From Coprococcus sp. (GTDB lineage: Bacteria > Bacillota > Clostridia > Lachnospirales > Lachnospiraceae), in assembly GCA_016296785.1 (NCBI GenBank), contig JAEDHX010000039.1, positions 1 through 16,617 on the forward strand: a DNA stretch of 16,617 bases, given 5' to 3'. Shown here in pieces: positions 1-9,009 of this stretch. The notes beneath the pieces are model-generated. The model worked only from the letters and a program-made list of their open reading frames with translations. It searched no databases and had not been told where the DNA came from. The translations under genes and the position numbers were made by a program. Each line of letters opens with the position of its first letter. Position 1 is the stretch's first letter.

Positions 1-3000
1 TCTACTTTGATGAACTTATCGGTACAACAATTAATGATAATGCAGGCAACAGTAATGCTGTTGTTTCATTGTCAACTCAAAATCATGATGCAATTGATGA
101 CATAAATTGCAACACATATACAAGCCAGTTAGGCACAGGAAAAAACTATAAAAACAGCAAAAGCAGATATTATTATAATCTCGATGAATATCGAAACCCT
201 GGTGCCGATGGAATATCAACTATTGATGCAGGTAATCTGAATACGGCACAAAATGTAGTATCTTGGAGTGCTTCACAGTATGCAGCAGAAAATATCAGAA
301 AGTATTTTTGCACAGAACCGGAAAACGAGGGAGTTATCAGTGGTCAAATTGACTTAACAGGGTACTCGTATTATCCTGTATCACCGATAGCAGCAGTTGA
401 AGTTAAGAATTCTTCATTAATATTTGCTGTGGATAAAATAGAAGAAATTGAAAATGATACAAACAAAAGACCATCAGACAAAGACCATCAGCATTATATG
501 ATGCATTGTGGCTTGTTATACAACGTTGACAGAAACCTGACGGTTACAGATACAGTTTTTAAAGGCACCGTGGGCAAAAAAAGCACTGACACAGACAATA
601 AGTATGATTCGGGTGCGCTGATTTTTGGCAAGGGCTGCGGAGATTTGACAACAAAGCCTGAGACTATAATAAAGATTACACTGACTAATGTAACTTTATC
701 AGGATTATGCGTGAACGGTGTAGATCAAACCACAGTATACGCTCCGTTGCTGATTAATACTATTGAAAAAGGGGTTACCCTTACAGTAAAAGGTCTTAAT
801 TCCGGCACGGGATACAGTAGTACTCAATATGCTGCAACCAGTTTGGTGGGAATGGTAGGAAGCGAAACGGCTACAAAGCTTACATTAAGTTTTTCCAATG
901 TGGCTTTGGATGGACGAATAATAGAAGGTGGTTCAACGGTTTATAATAATGGAACTGTAAGTGTGACTTATAATACCACACATTCTATTTTTACACATGC
1001 TACACTGTTGGAGTCACTGCAGTATGCTTCTGAAAGCTCTGCTACCTACAATTTTTATTCAACTGATAGCGAGGTTACTTATGGAGTCGAGTTATCAAAC
1101 AAAAGCAGTCAAAACCCTACTGGTCGTAATCCGGAAAAACAGTATGAATACTACGACGGGGGATTTGTATCAGATATTCAGAATATAACATCAGCTAGTG
1201 AGGATGATGTAAAAGACAGATATTCAACCACAAACTTTTTGCGATATGTATATATTGTTGAGGGTACAGAAGGAAATTACCATGAGCTGGATATTAATCA
1301 AAAAGCTACCGGTCTGATTGCTGGATGCGGCACATATGGTGATCCATATATTATAAGAGATGATAAGCAACTTGTGTCACTTGCAAAATTTATAGAGAAT
1401 CCAACGGATGATACTATAAAGTCTGGATTTGAGGTCACATTTAATACTAAGGTAATGGCTGATATGAAACAGACTGAGAACAGCTATCATACAAATGGGG
1501 GTGCTACGACAGCTGATACAGGAAGCGATATTACATATACATGGGATGGAACTAATTCCAAATGGACAGGAACAGACGGCAGTACATTAGATAACAAAAA
1601 AGCCATTTTATATTTGTTAAATGCATATTATGTAATCGAAAAACCTATAACAATTTCTATAGATACAACTACTTTCAAGGGCCTTGGTACATTAGAGAAC
1701 CCTTTTAGTGGTGTGATTACTGGTAATAATATTGCTACAGTTTCTATTAGTGGTACAAATACAGGACTTACTAGTTTTGGTGGTTTAATTACATTCAGCC
1801 GTGGTAGTGTAGTAAAAGATATTACGTTAGATTATACAGATGCTGAAATTACGATGAATAACACTGGTGTGCCTAATAGTAGAAATAATCCATTCTTTGG
1901 CGGTGTAGTTGGATATTGTATGGGTGGAGATACAATTATTGACAATGTGTCTGTTAATTATGGCGTGGATTCAGTCAAACTGGGTGGAAGTCGTGCTCGT
2001 ATGATTGCCACAGGTGGCTACGTCGGCCTTGTGGGTGGCTCAAGACAAATAACAGATTCAACTAATTATGAAAAGACTGGTGGGGGCGTGGTATTCCGTA
2101 ATATGGGAGCTACAACACACAACTTTGAGAATACACTTTCTTATGCAAATGAGGAAGCTCCGGGATTGAAAGAAGATGGAACATCTGCTGATGGAGGTTG
2201 TACCTATTTCTATTGTAATGCCTATGTTGGTCGTGTATTGGACGGATATGCCTGCTATGATAATCCTGATGGAACTCAAGGTGCTTCTACATTAAAAAAT
2301 ACAGATAAAAACTATACAATCCCAGATTTGGTAAGTGGAACAGATGATTTATTAGTTGATAATAATTTTAATGTCACTGTAAAATCTTCACAGGGTATGT
2401 GGTTATTGTCTGCTATAGTAAATAGTGGCGCGGGCGCCATGGACACAACGGGAACTTATCAGGATTATGGCAATAACTGTTTTGTAGAAGCATACCAGCT
2501 TGGCAAGGTACGCAGTGGAGATTATGACAAAATTGGCACTAAGGAAGGAAAGTCCGACCTCGGTGATGAATCATGGTGGGGTGGGGAGACATATAAGGTT
2601 TCTTCGAGCGATAACACTCCTTTGACACGCGTTTCCTACCTTGTTAAAAAGTTCACCGCCACAACCAATGACACTTACTATGCTGACCAACTGACTGCTA
2701 GGAGCAACAGTAGTAATGCTAACAGCGAAAACAATCTTGTTGCCTTGACTTTAGACGCAACAGAAATTGATATGCGGGCCTATGGCAATGGCTTCCGGGG
2801 TATCGGTGGGAGCTATGGGGAGAAAAATAGTGGAAAAGACAAAGAAGTGAACAATGTTAGACGCCGCAGCCTTCTGGTAAGCGGAGTTAATGGAAGTGTA
2901 ATAACGGATACAGGCACTACGATTTGGCTGGCTATGGATCAACATGATTATGAGGAAGAATACGAAAGTAAAATTTGGTCAAATCAGGGTGCCGGACTGT

Positions 3001-6000
3001 TCACCGTGTTTATGTATAAGGCTGGAAGCAACAGCCCATGTTTGGTACAGAATCTGACAATTTCCGGTGCCGTATCTGTCCGCACATATAATAATAATGG
3101 AGTGGAAGTTGGCATTACAAAGAAAGAATTTGACATGGGAGTAGGTGGCTTCGCGTCAAGACCGGGAAACTCTAAGAATCAAAAATTGCAATTCAATAAC
3201 TTCCATTTGACAGAATTGAATGTTACCGGTGGTACAGCCACCGGAGGCGCAATTGGGCTTAATGAATGCTCTGGAGTTATTGAATTTAACAACTGGTCGA
3301 TTAAGGATTCAAATGTTTATAAGTGGGTATATAACGATGGAAGTACGGGCGGTTTGGTTGGCTGGCATCATAGCGGGAATAAACTGATAATTAACGGCTA
3401 TCTTGATTCTACCGGAGTATCTGATAAATTAAATGTAGATAATCTGAGCGTTTCTGTAATAGCGGATAATAAACAATATGGTAATATTGGCGGTCTGACA
3501 GGTGCAAATGACGACAGTGAAGTAGAGATTAAGAACCTCAATGCAAAAGAACTTACGGTAAAGGGACAAAGAGCAAGAGAAATTGGTGGACTGGCTGATG
3601 GGGGCAACCGTACTCTGACGATTAGTAATTGTAAATTGACAGATATTACAGTTGCCGATATTCCGGATAAATCTGGTAATTATGGTTCTGGATACGTCGG
3701 AGGACTTATTGGTTATTTCAAAGATAACGCTGCGACGATTGAAGGTGTTACCATAGATGGCAATTCAACTATCTTTGGATTTAGTAATAATGGTGATAGT
3801 CATGTGGGAGGAATGGTTGGACATGTAAATAACAAGCTTACTATGAAAGACTGTCATATTGTCGGAACAGTGCAGCAACCTATTCAGATATTAAGTAAGA
3901 AAAAATACGCTGGAGGACTGATTGGTTATAACAACTATTCTACTACTAGTACTACTATCACAGACTGTACGTTGTCATATGTAAATATCTTGTCAGAAGC
4001 TGAACATACGGGAGGACTTGTTGGATATATTAATAATGGATCTATATTAGCATCAAATGTAGCCTTCAAGAATGTGATAGTTGCTACAACAAATAACAAA
4101 AAGAGTGTAGGACTTCTCACTGGACATAATAATGGAAAGTCAATAAATGGTTATAATATTCTTGCAGATTCCTGTAAGGTAGGCTGGAAGAGTTCTGCTA
4201 CTATAGATAATTTGAAAGACATTCAGTTAGATAACTCCAATAACAATGGACTTTGGCTGGGATATAGTAAAGGACAGGATAATAAATTGGTAGCTGTTGC
4301 TGTAAAAGGCGATAACCAACCGAAAAAAGATGTTGGTTATATAGAATCAAATAGTGTTCAGATTACATATGCTGACTATCCTGCTGATACAACAAATTGG
4401 GATGGAAATAAATCAGCCTATCCATATGTGGATGTGAACCCAAAGAGTGATATTTTGGTGAAGGATACAGTTGACTCAGTAACATCTACCTCCCTAACCG
4501 GAAATGCTATATATAATGGCATTGCCAAAGAGATATTGGAGAAGTCCGGCACATCCGATTCCGATAAGAAATATTGGAACCTGAATAATGATGACTTCAA
4601 AAGTTTCCTTGATGATACTAAAGATGTCTACCTCACTACCTATCAGGATGAGGAAAAAAGCACGACTTCTGTTAAGGAAAACGTAGATTTCCCTATTCTG
4701 GTTGTTAACAGTACTGCTGACGCGAATGAGATATGGAAATTTATTGCTGCAATGACCAACGTTAAAGATGTTTCTGATGCACAAAAACAGAACCCAAGCA
4801 TTACTGCAAGTGCTTATCAGTGGAATCCCACTGCAGAATGTTTTGTAAGACAGGGCGATGCCAGTCTCAGTGTGTCAGGTACAAGTATTAGCGTCAACGG
4901 TGACTTATATGATAACCAGAAGAGTCAATTTACACTTTTGGATGTAATGTATGATGATCCAACGGATGTCAATGAGAATGGCTTTCACCTATATATTCCT
5001 GTCTTGGTGAAAAAGGTTATGGAGACTAAGCTCCTTATAAAACTTATGCCAGGTACAAACTATTATGCACCTCCGTACTTAAGCGCAAAGGATTATGCTA
5101 CCGTAGGATTTGGCGAACCGGTTACTGCTTATATTGAGTATAATTACAATCGTAGTGGTAATGAATGGCAGGCTGCACTTGATAATGGAGAGAATCTGTT
5201 GTGGTATTATAATAAAGAACTTGATTTAGCTAAGATAGATACAAATAGTACAGAGTTGTATTTACCATATGGTACTCGCTTTACATTAGTGGACAGGCAG
5301 ACCGGGCAGTATTATACTCATACATTTAGCGCAGACGATGACCAGCATAGCTTTAATCTGTCCAGCATGAAAGCACCTGATGAAAAGACAACATTTGAAC
5401 CTGTTCCAATATGTGACCTTTTAGGACTTACTATTTCAGATGCTAAACCAGAAGAGACGGGGACAACATATATAAAGCTGGATAGTGAAGTTGGTGCTAC
5501 AGTTAAAGTGGATGGGAACTATTATCGTAAGTGGGAAAATACGGATTCAGAAGATGTTGATAAGTATGTAATTAAGATAGGAGAAAATATTCCGTCAAAT
5601 GATAATTCAGATAATTATTTACCTGAAGGCGAGGGCTACTACCTGACAATTTGGGTGCCTGAGACATCGGAGTTCTCTATTATAAGTAATCAGATAGAAA
5701 GTAAAAAGGATACACTTAATAGTGATAGTAAGGATGCACTACCGGCTGTTATAAAGGAATATAAGTATTCAAGCTATGTTATATATAATGGCGTACAACA
5801 GGAGTTTAGCATTGATACGGATCGCGTCAGAAATGGAATAGTACAGGCAGATAGTATTATGGAAAACGGCGATTCAATCAAGGTTACACTTACAAGTAAA
5901 TTAAGTCTGACTCCTGAAGGTAAAGACAATTTTTACAATAAGGGACCTGGAAAGTTGAACCACCAGTTTAATATTGCCATGAAGAAGTATCTAAAGAAAT

Positions 6001-6956
6001 CAATGGAGGACAACGTCATCGGTGCGGATAGCGTTAATTATACCTACACAGTTATGGCATCTGATGGTACTTCATTGTACACAGATACACAAACAAAAAC
6101 AGGTATTGATAGTGATGATATATTTGATATTCAGGCTGACAGCGATGCCGATGCAGGTACAAAAATAGCATCTGCATTAAAAGCTGGCAACGATATCATA
6201 GTCAAGGCAGATGTCACTTTTAACTATTCCATGGCGGGAGAGTATTTCCCATCAAGAATTGCTGCAGATGAAACGGATGACAGTGGTATATCCGTATCAG
6301 CGACATCACGCGTTGCAAACGAGGCAAGCCAGCTACCGATTACATCAAACAAGGAGCCTAAGGAGGATTCTAAGCGTTATTATGTGACGAATCCATCAAG
6401 AGCGATACTTACATATTCTGCAATAGACAGAACCGGTGCTATTGATTATAATCAGCAGCTTGGTATTAATCCTAATGACAGTGAAGAGAATCAAAGCTAT
6501 CTGATATATACAGTTGGTGATTATGATTATTCAAATATTGATTCTGATATACTTGATGAGGCTGTAAAGGTTAGATATACAATTTCCTTGTACCAGAAGG
6601 ATGAAAATGGAAACTATAAGGATACTTCGCCTATTGATATAGCAGAATATCTTCAGAATGTAGAAGAGACAGGTGGAGCTACACTTACATTAAGTGATGA
6701 TAAGAAGTATATGACCATTGAGAAAGACTTTACAAAGGACAGCTCTCTTCTTCATACAACAATAGCTCTTGATTATGCTCCACTTTCCGGTGCGGAATTT
6801 GAGGCTAAGGGCTATACATATGCGAACTACAGAGTAAAGCTTACAGCTGTACTTATTGATAGCTCTGGAAATGAATTGCAGGGTACGGTAGCGACTGATT
6901 ATATAGTATATACAAATGCCCGAATCTATCAGCAGATGATACAGGATGCGAATTAA
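1..6956 (+). CDS. Giant GLUG-repeat beta-helix surface protein, 5'-truncated by the window
   Basis: The frame is open from base 3 with no stop before the window edge, so the gene begins upstream; at least 2317 residues are present (numbered here from the codon at base 3). A leucine TTG at 69 is in frame but has no ribosome binding site and is not a start. The protein is rich in Asn, Thr, Ser, Asp and Gly and low in Cys. A GDPYII motif (1338-1355, residue 446) followed by a QLVSLAKFI-like helix is the usual entry to GLUG beta-helix domains. GLUG-like GG-[LMV]-[VI]-G motifs follow in two clusters (1779-2030 and 3144-4124). After about residue 1600 the protein becomes a series of beta-rich segments, including YIPVLVKK at 4992. 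It ends in tandem stops (TAA TAA). There is no LPXTG motif, terminal membrane helix or S-layer homology domain at the C-terminus. Likely an extracellular adhesin or matrix protein; the secretion signal would be upstream and its binding partner is unknown. Confidence 0.8.
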   Translation, partial: YFDELIGTTINDNAGNSNAVVSLSTQNHDAIDDINCNTYTSQLGTGKNYKNSKSRYYYNLDEYRNPGADGISTIDAGNLNTAQNVVSWSASQYAAENIRKYFCTEPENEGVISGQIDLTGYSYYPVSPIAAVEVKNSSLIFAVDKIEEIENDTNKRPSDKDHQHYMMHCGLLYNVDRNLTVTDTVFKGTVGKKSTDTDNKYDSGALIFGKGCGDLTTKPETIIKITLTNVTLSGLCVNGVDQTTVYAPLLINTIEKGVTLTVKGLNSGTGYSSTQYAATSLVGMVGSETATKLTLSFSNVALDGRIIEGGSTVYNNGTVSVTYNTTHSIFTHATLLESLQYASESSATYNFYSTDSEVTYGVELSNKSSQNPTGRNPEKQYEYYDGGFVSDIQNITSASEDDVKDRYSTTNFLRYVYIVEGTEGNYHELDINQKATGLIAGCGTYGDPYIIRDDKQLVSLAKFIENPTDDTIKSGFEVTFNTKVMADMKQTENSYHTNGGATTADTGSDITYTWDGTNSKWTGTDGSTLDNKKAILYLLNAYYVIEKPITISIDTTTFKGLGTLENPFSGVITGNNIATVSISGTNTGLTSFGGLITFSRGSVVKDITLDYTDAEITMNNTGVPNSRNNPFFGGVVGYCMGGDTIIDNVSVNYGVDSVKLGGSRARMIATGGYVGLVGGSRQITDSTNYEKTGGGVVFRNMGATTHNFENTLSYANEEAPGLKEDGTSADGGCTYFYCNAYVGRVLDGYACYDNPDGTQGASTLKNTDKNYTIPDLVSGTDDLLVDNNFNVTVKSSQGMWLLSAIVNSGAGAMDTTGTYQDYGNNCFVEAYQLGKVRSGDYDKIGTKEGKSDLGDESWWGGETYKVSSSDNTPLTRVSYLVKKFTATTNDTYYADQLTARSNSSNANSENNLVALTLDATEIDMRAYGNGFRGIGGSYGEKNSGKDKEVNNVRRRSLLVSGVNGSVITDTGTTIWLAMDQHDYEEEYESKIWSNQGAGLFTVFMYKAGSNSPCLVQNLTISGAVSVRTYNNNGVEVGITKKEFDMGVGGFASRPGNSKNQKLQFNNFHLTELNVTGGTATGGAIGLNECSGVIEFNNWSIKDSNVYKWVYNDGSTGGLVGWHHSGNKLIINGYLDSTGVSDKLNVDNLSVSVIADNKQYGNIGGLTGANDDSEVEIKNLNAKELTVKGQRAREIGGLADGGNRTLTISNCKLTDITVADIPDKSGNYGSGYVGGLIGYFKDNAATIEGVTIDGNSTIFGFSNNGDSHVGGMVGHVNNKLTMKDCHIVGTVQQPIQILSKKKYAGGLIGYNNYSTTSTTITDCTLSYVNILSEAEHTGGLVGYINNGSILASNVAFKNVIVATTNNKKSVGLLTGHNNGKSINGYNILADSCKVGWKSSATIDNLKDIQLDNSNNNGLWLGYSKGQDNKLVAVAVKGDNQPKKDVGYIESNSVQITYADYPADTTNWDGNKSAYPYVDVNPKSDILVKDTVDSVTSTSLTGNAIYNGIAKEILEKSGTSDSDKKYWNLNNDDFKSFLDDTKDVYLTTYQDEEKSTTSVKENVDFPILVVNSTADANEIWKFIAAMTNVKDVSDAQKQNPSITASAYQWNPTAECFVRQGDASLSVSGTSISVNGDLYDNQKSQFTLLDVMYDDPTDVNENGFHLYIPVLVKKVMETKLLIKLMPGTNYYAPPYLSAKDYATVGFGEPVTAYIEYNYNRSGNEWQAALDNGENLLWYYNKELDLAKIDTNSTELYLPYGTRFTLVDRQTGQYYTHTFSADDDQHSFNLSSMKAPDEKTTFEPVPICDLLGLTISDAKPEETGTTYIKLDSEVGATVKVDGNYYRKWENTDSEDVDKYVIKIGENIPSNDNSDNYLPEGEGYYLTIWVPETSEFSIISNQIESKKDTLNSDSKDALPAVIKEYKYSSYVIYNGVQQEFSIDTDRVRNGIVQADSIMENGDSIKVTLTSKLSLTPEGKDNFYNKGPGKLNHQFNIAMKKYLKKSMEDNVIGADSVNYTYTVMASDGTSLYTDTQTKTGIDSDDIFDIQADSDADAGTKIASALKAGNDIIVKADVTFNYSMAGEYFPSRIAADETDDSGISVSATSRVANEASQLPITSNKEPKEDSKRYYVTNPSRAILTYSAIDRTGAIDYNQQLGINPNDSEENQSYLIYTVGDYDYSNIDSDILDEAVKVRYTISLYQKDENGNYKDTSPIDIAEYLQNVEETGGATLTLSDDKKYMTIEKDFTKDSSLLHTTIALDYAPLSGAEFEAKGYTYANYRVKLTAVLIDSSGNELQGTVATDYIVYTNARIYQQMIQDAN
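1779..2030 (+). repeat. First GLUG-like motif cluster (three motifs)
   Basis: Three glycine motifs are encoded in the giant protein: GGLITF at 1779, GGVVGY at 1899 and GGYVGL at 2013, spaced 40 and 38 residues apart. Each is followed by a short hydrophobic strand (for example the DITLDY strand after the first). This matches the rung-and-turn periodicity of GLUG repeats in beta-helical surface proteins. The nucleotide sequence has diverged, so this is a protein-level repeat only. Confidence 0.6.
3144..4124 (+). repeat. Main GLUG-like motif array (about ten motifs)
   Basis: Ten glycine motifs occur in order: GGFASR 3144, GGAIGL 3243, GGLVGW 3348, GGLTGA 3489, GGLADG 3585, GGLIGY 3699, GGMVGH 3807, GGLIGY 3912, GGLVGY 4011 and a degenerate VGLLTG 4107. 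Spacings are 33, 35, 47, 32, 38, 36, 35, 33 and 32 residues. After each motif come strands of the type TI-x-[DN]-C, for example TISNCKL, TMKDCHI and TITDCTL. The pattern indicates a right-handed beta-helix with roughly one GLUG turn per rung pair. The last motif has lost its first Gly and probably marks the end of the solenoid. Confidence 0.7.
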
Positions 6957-7026
6957 TAATAGTCCTATTAGGGACGAACTTACTTAAGGCAGTATAAAGA
7001 AACAATAGGAAAAGAGGTGATAAACA

Positions 7027-8175
7027 GTGCCAAAGGATTCTAATAAAGATGTAAAAACAGATGAGCTGACAGCACAGGAGTGCTATCAGATTGCTGATGA
7101 ATACATGGAAAAACTGGATAGACAAAGAGGTATTTTTATTAAGGCCGGCCTTTTTGTATTTGCGGCACTGTTTGTCATTGCATTTGCAAGTATTGCATGG
7201 TTTGTGAACAATAAAAATGTAACATCTGGCAGCAGTGCAATTAAGAGTAAAGATGGCGCTTTTGAAATAGCTGCAGAAGGAACACTTGCTGATAAAGGAA
7301 CCTTTGATAATAAGCTTAGCGCATCTGTTACTCAGGGTACGGAAGTAACTATTGATGGTAAGAATTATGTGAAAACAGATGCAACGCATTCTTCAATTTC
7401 CTGGGCCATGACAGCTGATAGTAATATTGGTAATCTTGGCGAGGATGGTGCAGGTATTAAGCCGGGTTCAACAGGCAAAATTACATTTTATATACTTCCT
7501 CTAAAATCAGGGGAAATGCATGTTAAGCTTGATTTGTCAATGTTAGGCTTTGACGATAAGAATAATGTGGCTGATGAGGCTGCATGTATGCTTATGGAAG
7601 GCCATATCCTATTATTTGCAGGCTATGATAATGAAAGCGATACATATAGCGGATGGATATCTGAGGATGCTGATACCTGGGAGCTTACACTTGACGATGG
7701 TACTGATGCTGAGCCGCATCAGTCGGTGCTTATGCGTACAGAAGAAGGCAACCTTGTTTGGGCAGCAGAGGTTACAGAGGGCAAGGCTTATCCTATTTCG
7801 ATTTACTGGATATGGCCGGAGGTATTTGGACAGTACTTATTTAAGGACAAGACATATATTGGAAACAGGCCTGTTATGTTCAAGACAGATGCTGTAGCTG
7901 ATGCAGAAACAGTTGATCCTGCGGCAATGCCGGCTGACCTGTTTGTGAAAATGTATGACAGGTCATTAGGAAATGGCAACTCAAACCGCTATTTTATGTG
8001 GACATCATATTATAATGAATTTATAGCATTAATAACACCTGAATCATTAGCAAATATGAGGAGTGGTAGCTTCAATCCATTGATTTATGGAAATATGTGT
8101 ACCTTCTATAATATGGCTGATCAGTATTTGGGTGAAAAAGTTCGTTATGTTAATATAGTACTTGATGCGAAATAG
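7027..8175 (+). CDS. Exported TasA-like subunit A with SipW-type signal, 382 aa
   Basis: Starts at GTG 7027, seven nt after GAGGTG (7014-7019). The n-region is long and charged (residues 1-35), followed by a hydrophobic segment (36-57) ending ASIA-WF, so signal cleavage is predicted after Ala57. This matches SipW-cognate signal peptides known from TasA and camelysin/CalY proteins. The mature part contains an IKPGSTGKITFYILP segment typical of beta-sandwich fibre subunits and an IYWIWPE segment that looks equivalent to the Y-[IW]-W-L-EG segment of the downstream paralogs. It then carries an extra C-terminal stretch of about 120 residues that the others lack. It is first of the six small exported proteins, 70 nt after the giant gene. 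Overall sequence is too divergent to name a subfamily; its extra C-terminal region makes it a candidate for a base, tip or adaptor subunit (inference). Confidence 0.75.
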   Translation: MPKDSNKDVKTDELTAQECYQIADEYMEKLDRQRGIFIKAGLFVFAALFVIAFASIAWFVNNKNVTSGSSAIKSKDGAFEIAAEGTLADKGTFDNKLSASVTQGTEVTIDGKNYVKTDATHSSISWAMTADSNIGNLGEDGAGIKPGSTGKITFYILPLKSGEMHVKLDLSMLGFDDKNNVADEAACMLMEGHILLFAGYDNESDTYSGWISEDADTWELTLDDGTDAEPHQSVLMRTEEGNLVWAAEVTEGKAYPISIYWIWPEVFGQYLFKDKTYIGNRPVMFKTDAVADAETVDPAAMPADLFVKMYDRSLGNGNSNRYFMWTSYYNEFIALITPESLANMRSGSFNPLIYGNMCTFYNMADQYLGEKVRYVNIVLDAK

Positions 8176-8221
8176 CAAATTATAATGTATAATATTAATT
8201 AACTGAAAGGAGCAGAGTCAT

Positions 8222-8977
8222 ATGAGAAGGCACGAAGATGATAATACGGCTAATTCCGGTTCTCATAAAATAAGAAGATTGCCTATGTCAAAGAAGATGG
8301 CAGCACTTATGGTAGTGGTTGCCCTTGTTTGCGTTCTTGCCGTGCCTGTTACTGCGTGGTTCTATTACTATAGAAATATTCAGACAATTACCAAGATTAA
8401 TGCTCCAAATGCACTTGTTATCGGCTCGGGAAATGCAAAGGACATCACACAGCTTGAGCTTGCTGATATTGATGTCTCTAAGGAACCAAAATATAAGGAT
8501 GTAGTATTTTGTGTATATAGTAACAGACCTATGGATTATCATTTGCAGCTTGCACATACAACAAATATTGGTTTTACTTATACTATATACCCTGCTAAGA
8601 AGACGGAGACTACAGGTGACATATTGATTACCTATAATGACGATGATTTCTATTTTGATGATTCTACTGCCATTTCAGGCGGATATCTGAATCAGAATGC
8701 GAGTACCAATATCGCTGAGTCGACAGGCGTTTATCATGATAAGACATATGACGGTCTTAATGATACTGCAAATGTATATAATAATGTACAAAAGAACGCA
8801 GAACCATTATATTGGAAGACCTCAACGCCACGTAGTCTGGAATATGATATTGAAACCGGGTATTATATTAATTATTATGTGTTAAGAATTTCTTGGGATT
8901 CGAGCATACAAAACAACAAAGAAACAGATATGGTATATCTCATGGCTGAAGCGGCCTTAGAAATTTCTACTGAGTAG
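8222..8977 (+). CDS. Exported subunit B with SipW-type signal, 251 aa
   Basis: ATG 8222 follows an AAAGGAG site (8206-8212) with nine nt spacing; a second in-frame ATG lies at 8285 just before the hydrophobic segment. The n-region is basic (ending KIRRLPMSKK), the hydrophobic segment spans about residues 27-45 and ends PVTA-WF, so cleavage is expected after Ala45. The mature part begins with an aromatic run (WFYYYR), then INAPNALVIG and a beta-rich domain ending in NYYVLRISW and MVYLMAEAAL strands. It lacks the EGCDxxC motif of genes C-F and is the shortest of the six. It sits 46 nt after gene A and about 32 nt before the proposed start of gene C. Probably a minor component or adaptor of the same extracellular assembly; no specific function can be assigned. 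Confidence 0.7.
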   Translation: MRRHEDDNTANSGSHKIRRLPMSKKMAALMVVVALVCVLAVPVTAWFYYYRNIQTITKINAPNALVIGSGNAKDITQLELADIDVSKEPKYKDVVFCVYSNRPMDYHLQLAHTTNIGFTYTIYPAKKTETTGDILITYNDDDFYFDDSTAISGGYLNQNASTNIAESTGVYHDKTYDGLNDTANVYNNVQKNAEPLYWKTSTPRSLEYDIETGYYINYYVLRISWDSSIQNNKETDMVYLMAEAALEISTE

Positions 8978-8993
8978 AATATTTTGGGGTTAT

Positions 8994-9001
8994 AGGAGGT
9001 G
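8994..9001 (+). promoter_or_regulatory. Strong Shine-Dalgarno (AGGAGGTG) with no normal start codon downstream
   Basis: A near-perfect ribosome binding site sits eight nt upstream of an ATT codon at 9010 in the frame of gene C. The nearby ATG at 9003 lies only three nt after GGAGG and opens a four-codon frame (ATG AGC CAT TAT TAA). GTG at 8999 overlaps the site and runs into TAA at 9050. The site therefore argues that gene C is translated from about 9010 even though no canonical start codon is present. Confidence 0.65.
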
Positions 9002-9009
9002 AATGAGCC

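Noticed and set aside
69..71. TTG at 69 as the start of the giant protein
   Set aside because: The frame is open upstream to the window edge, there is no ribosome binding site and no signal peptide follows.
6962..6975. Possible hairpin terminator after the giant gene (GTCC ... GGAC)
   Set aside because: The stem is only four base pairs with a mismatch if extended and no T-run follows; it would not be an efficient terminator.
6853..7389. 178-codon open frame on the minus strand
   Set aside because: It is antisense to two well-supported genes, has no ribosome binding site I can see, and its Cys/Ile-rich composition is that expected of a shadow of AT-rich coding sequence.
8162..8193. Promoter with two TATAAT hexamers (8181-8186, 8188-8193) before gene B
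   Set aside because: The nearest -35-like TTGATG (8162-8167) is 13 or 20 nt away, not 16-18, and the region is simply AT rich; an internal promoter is possible but not supported.
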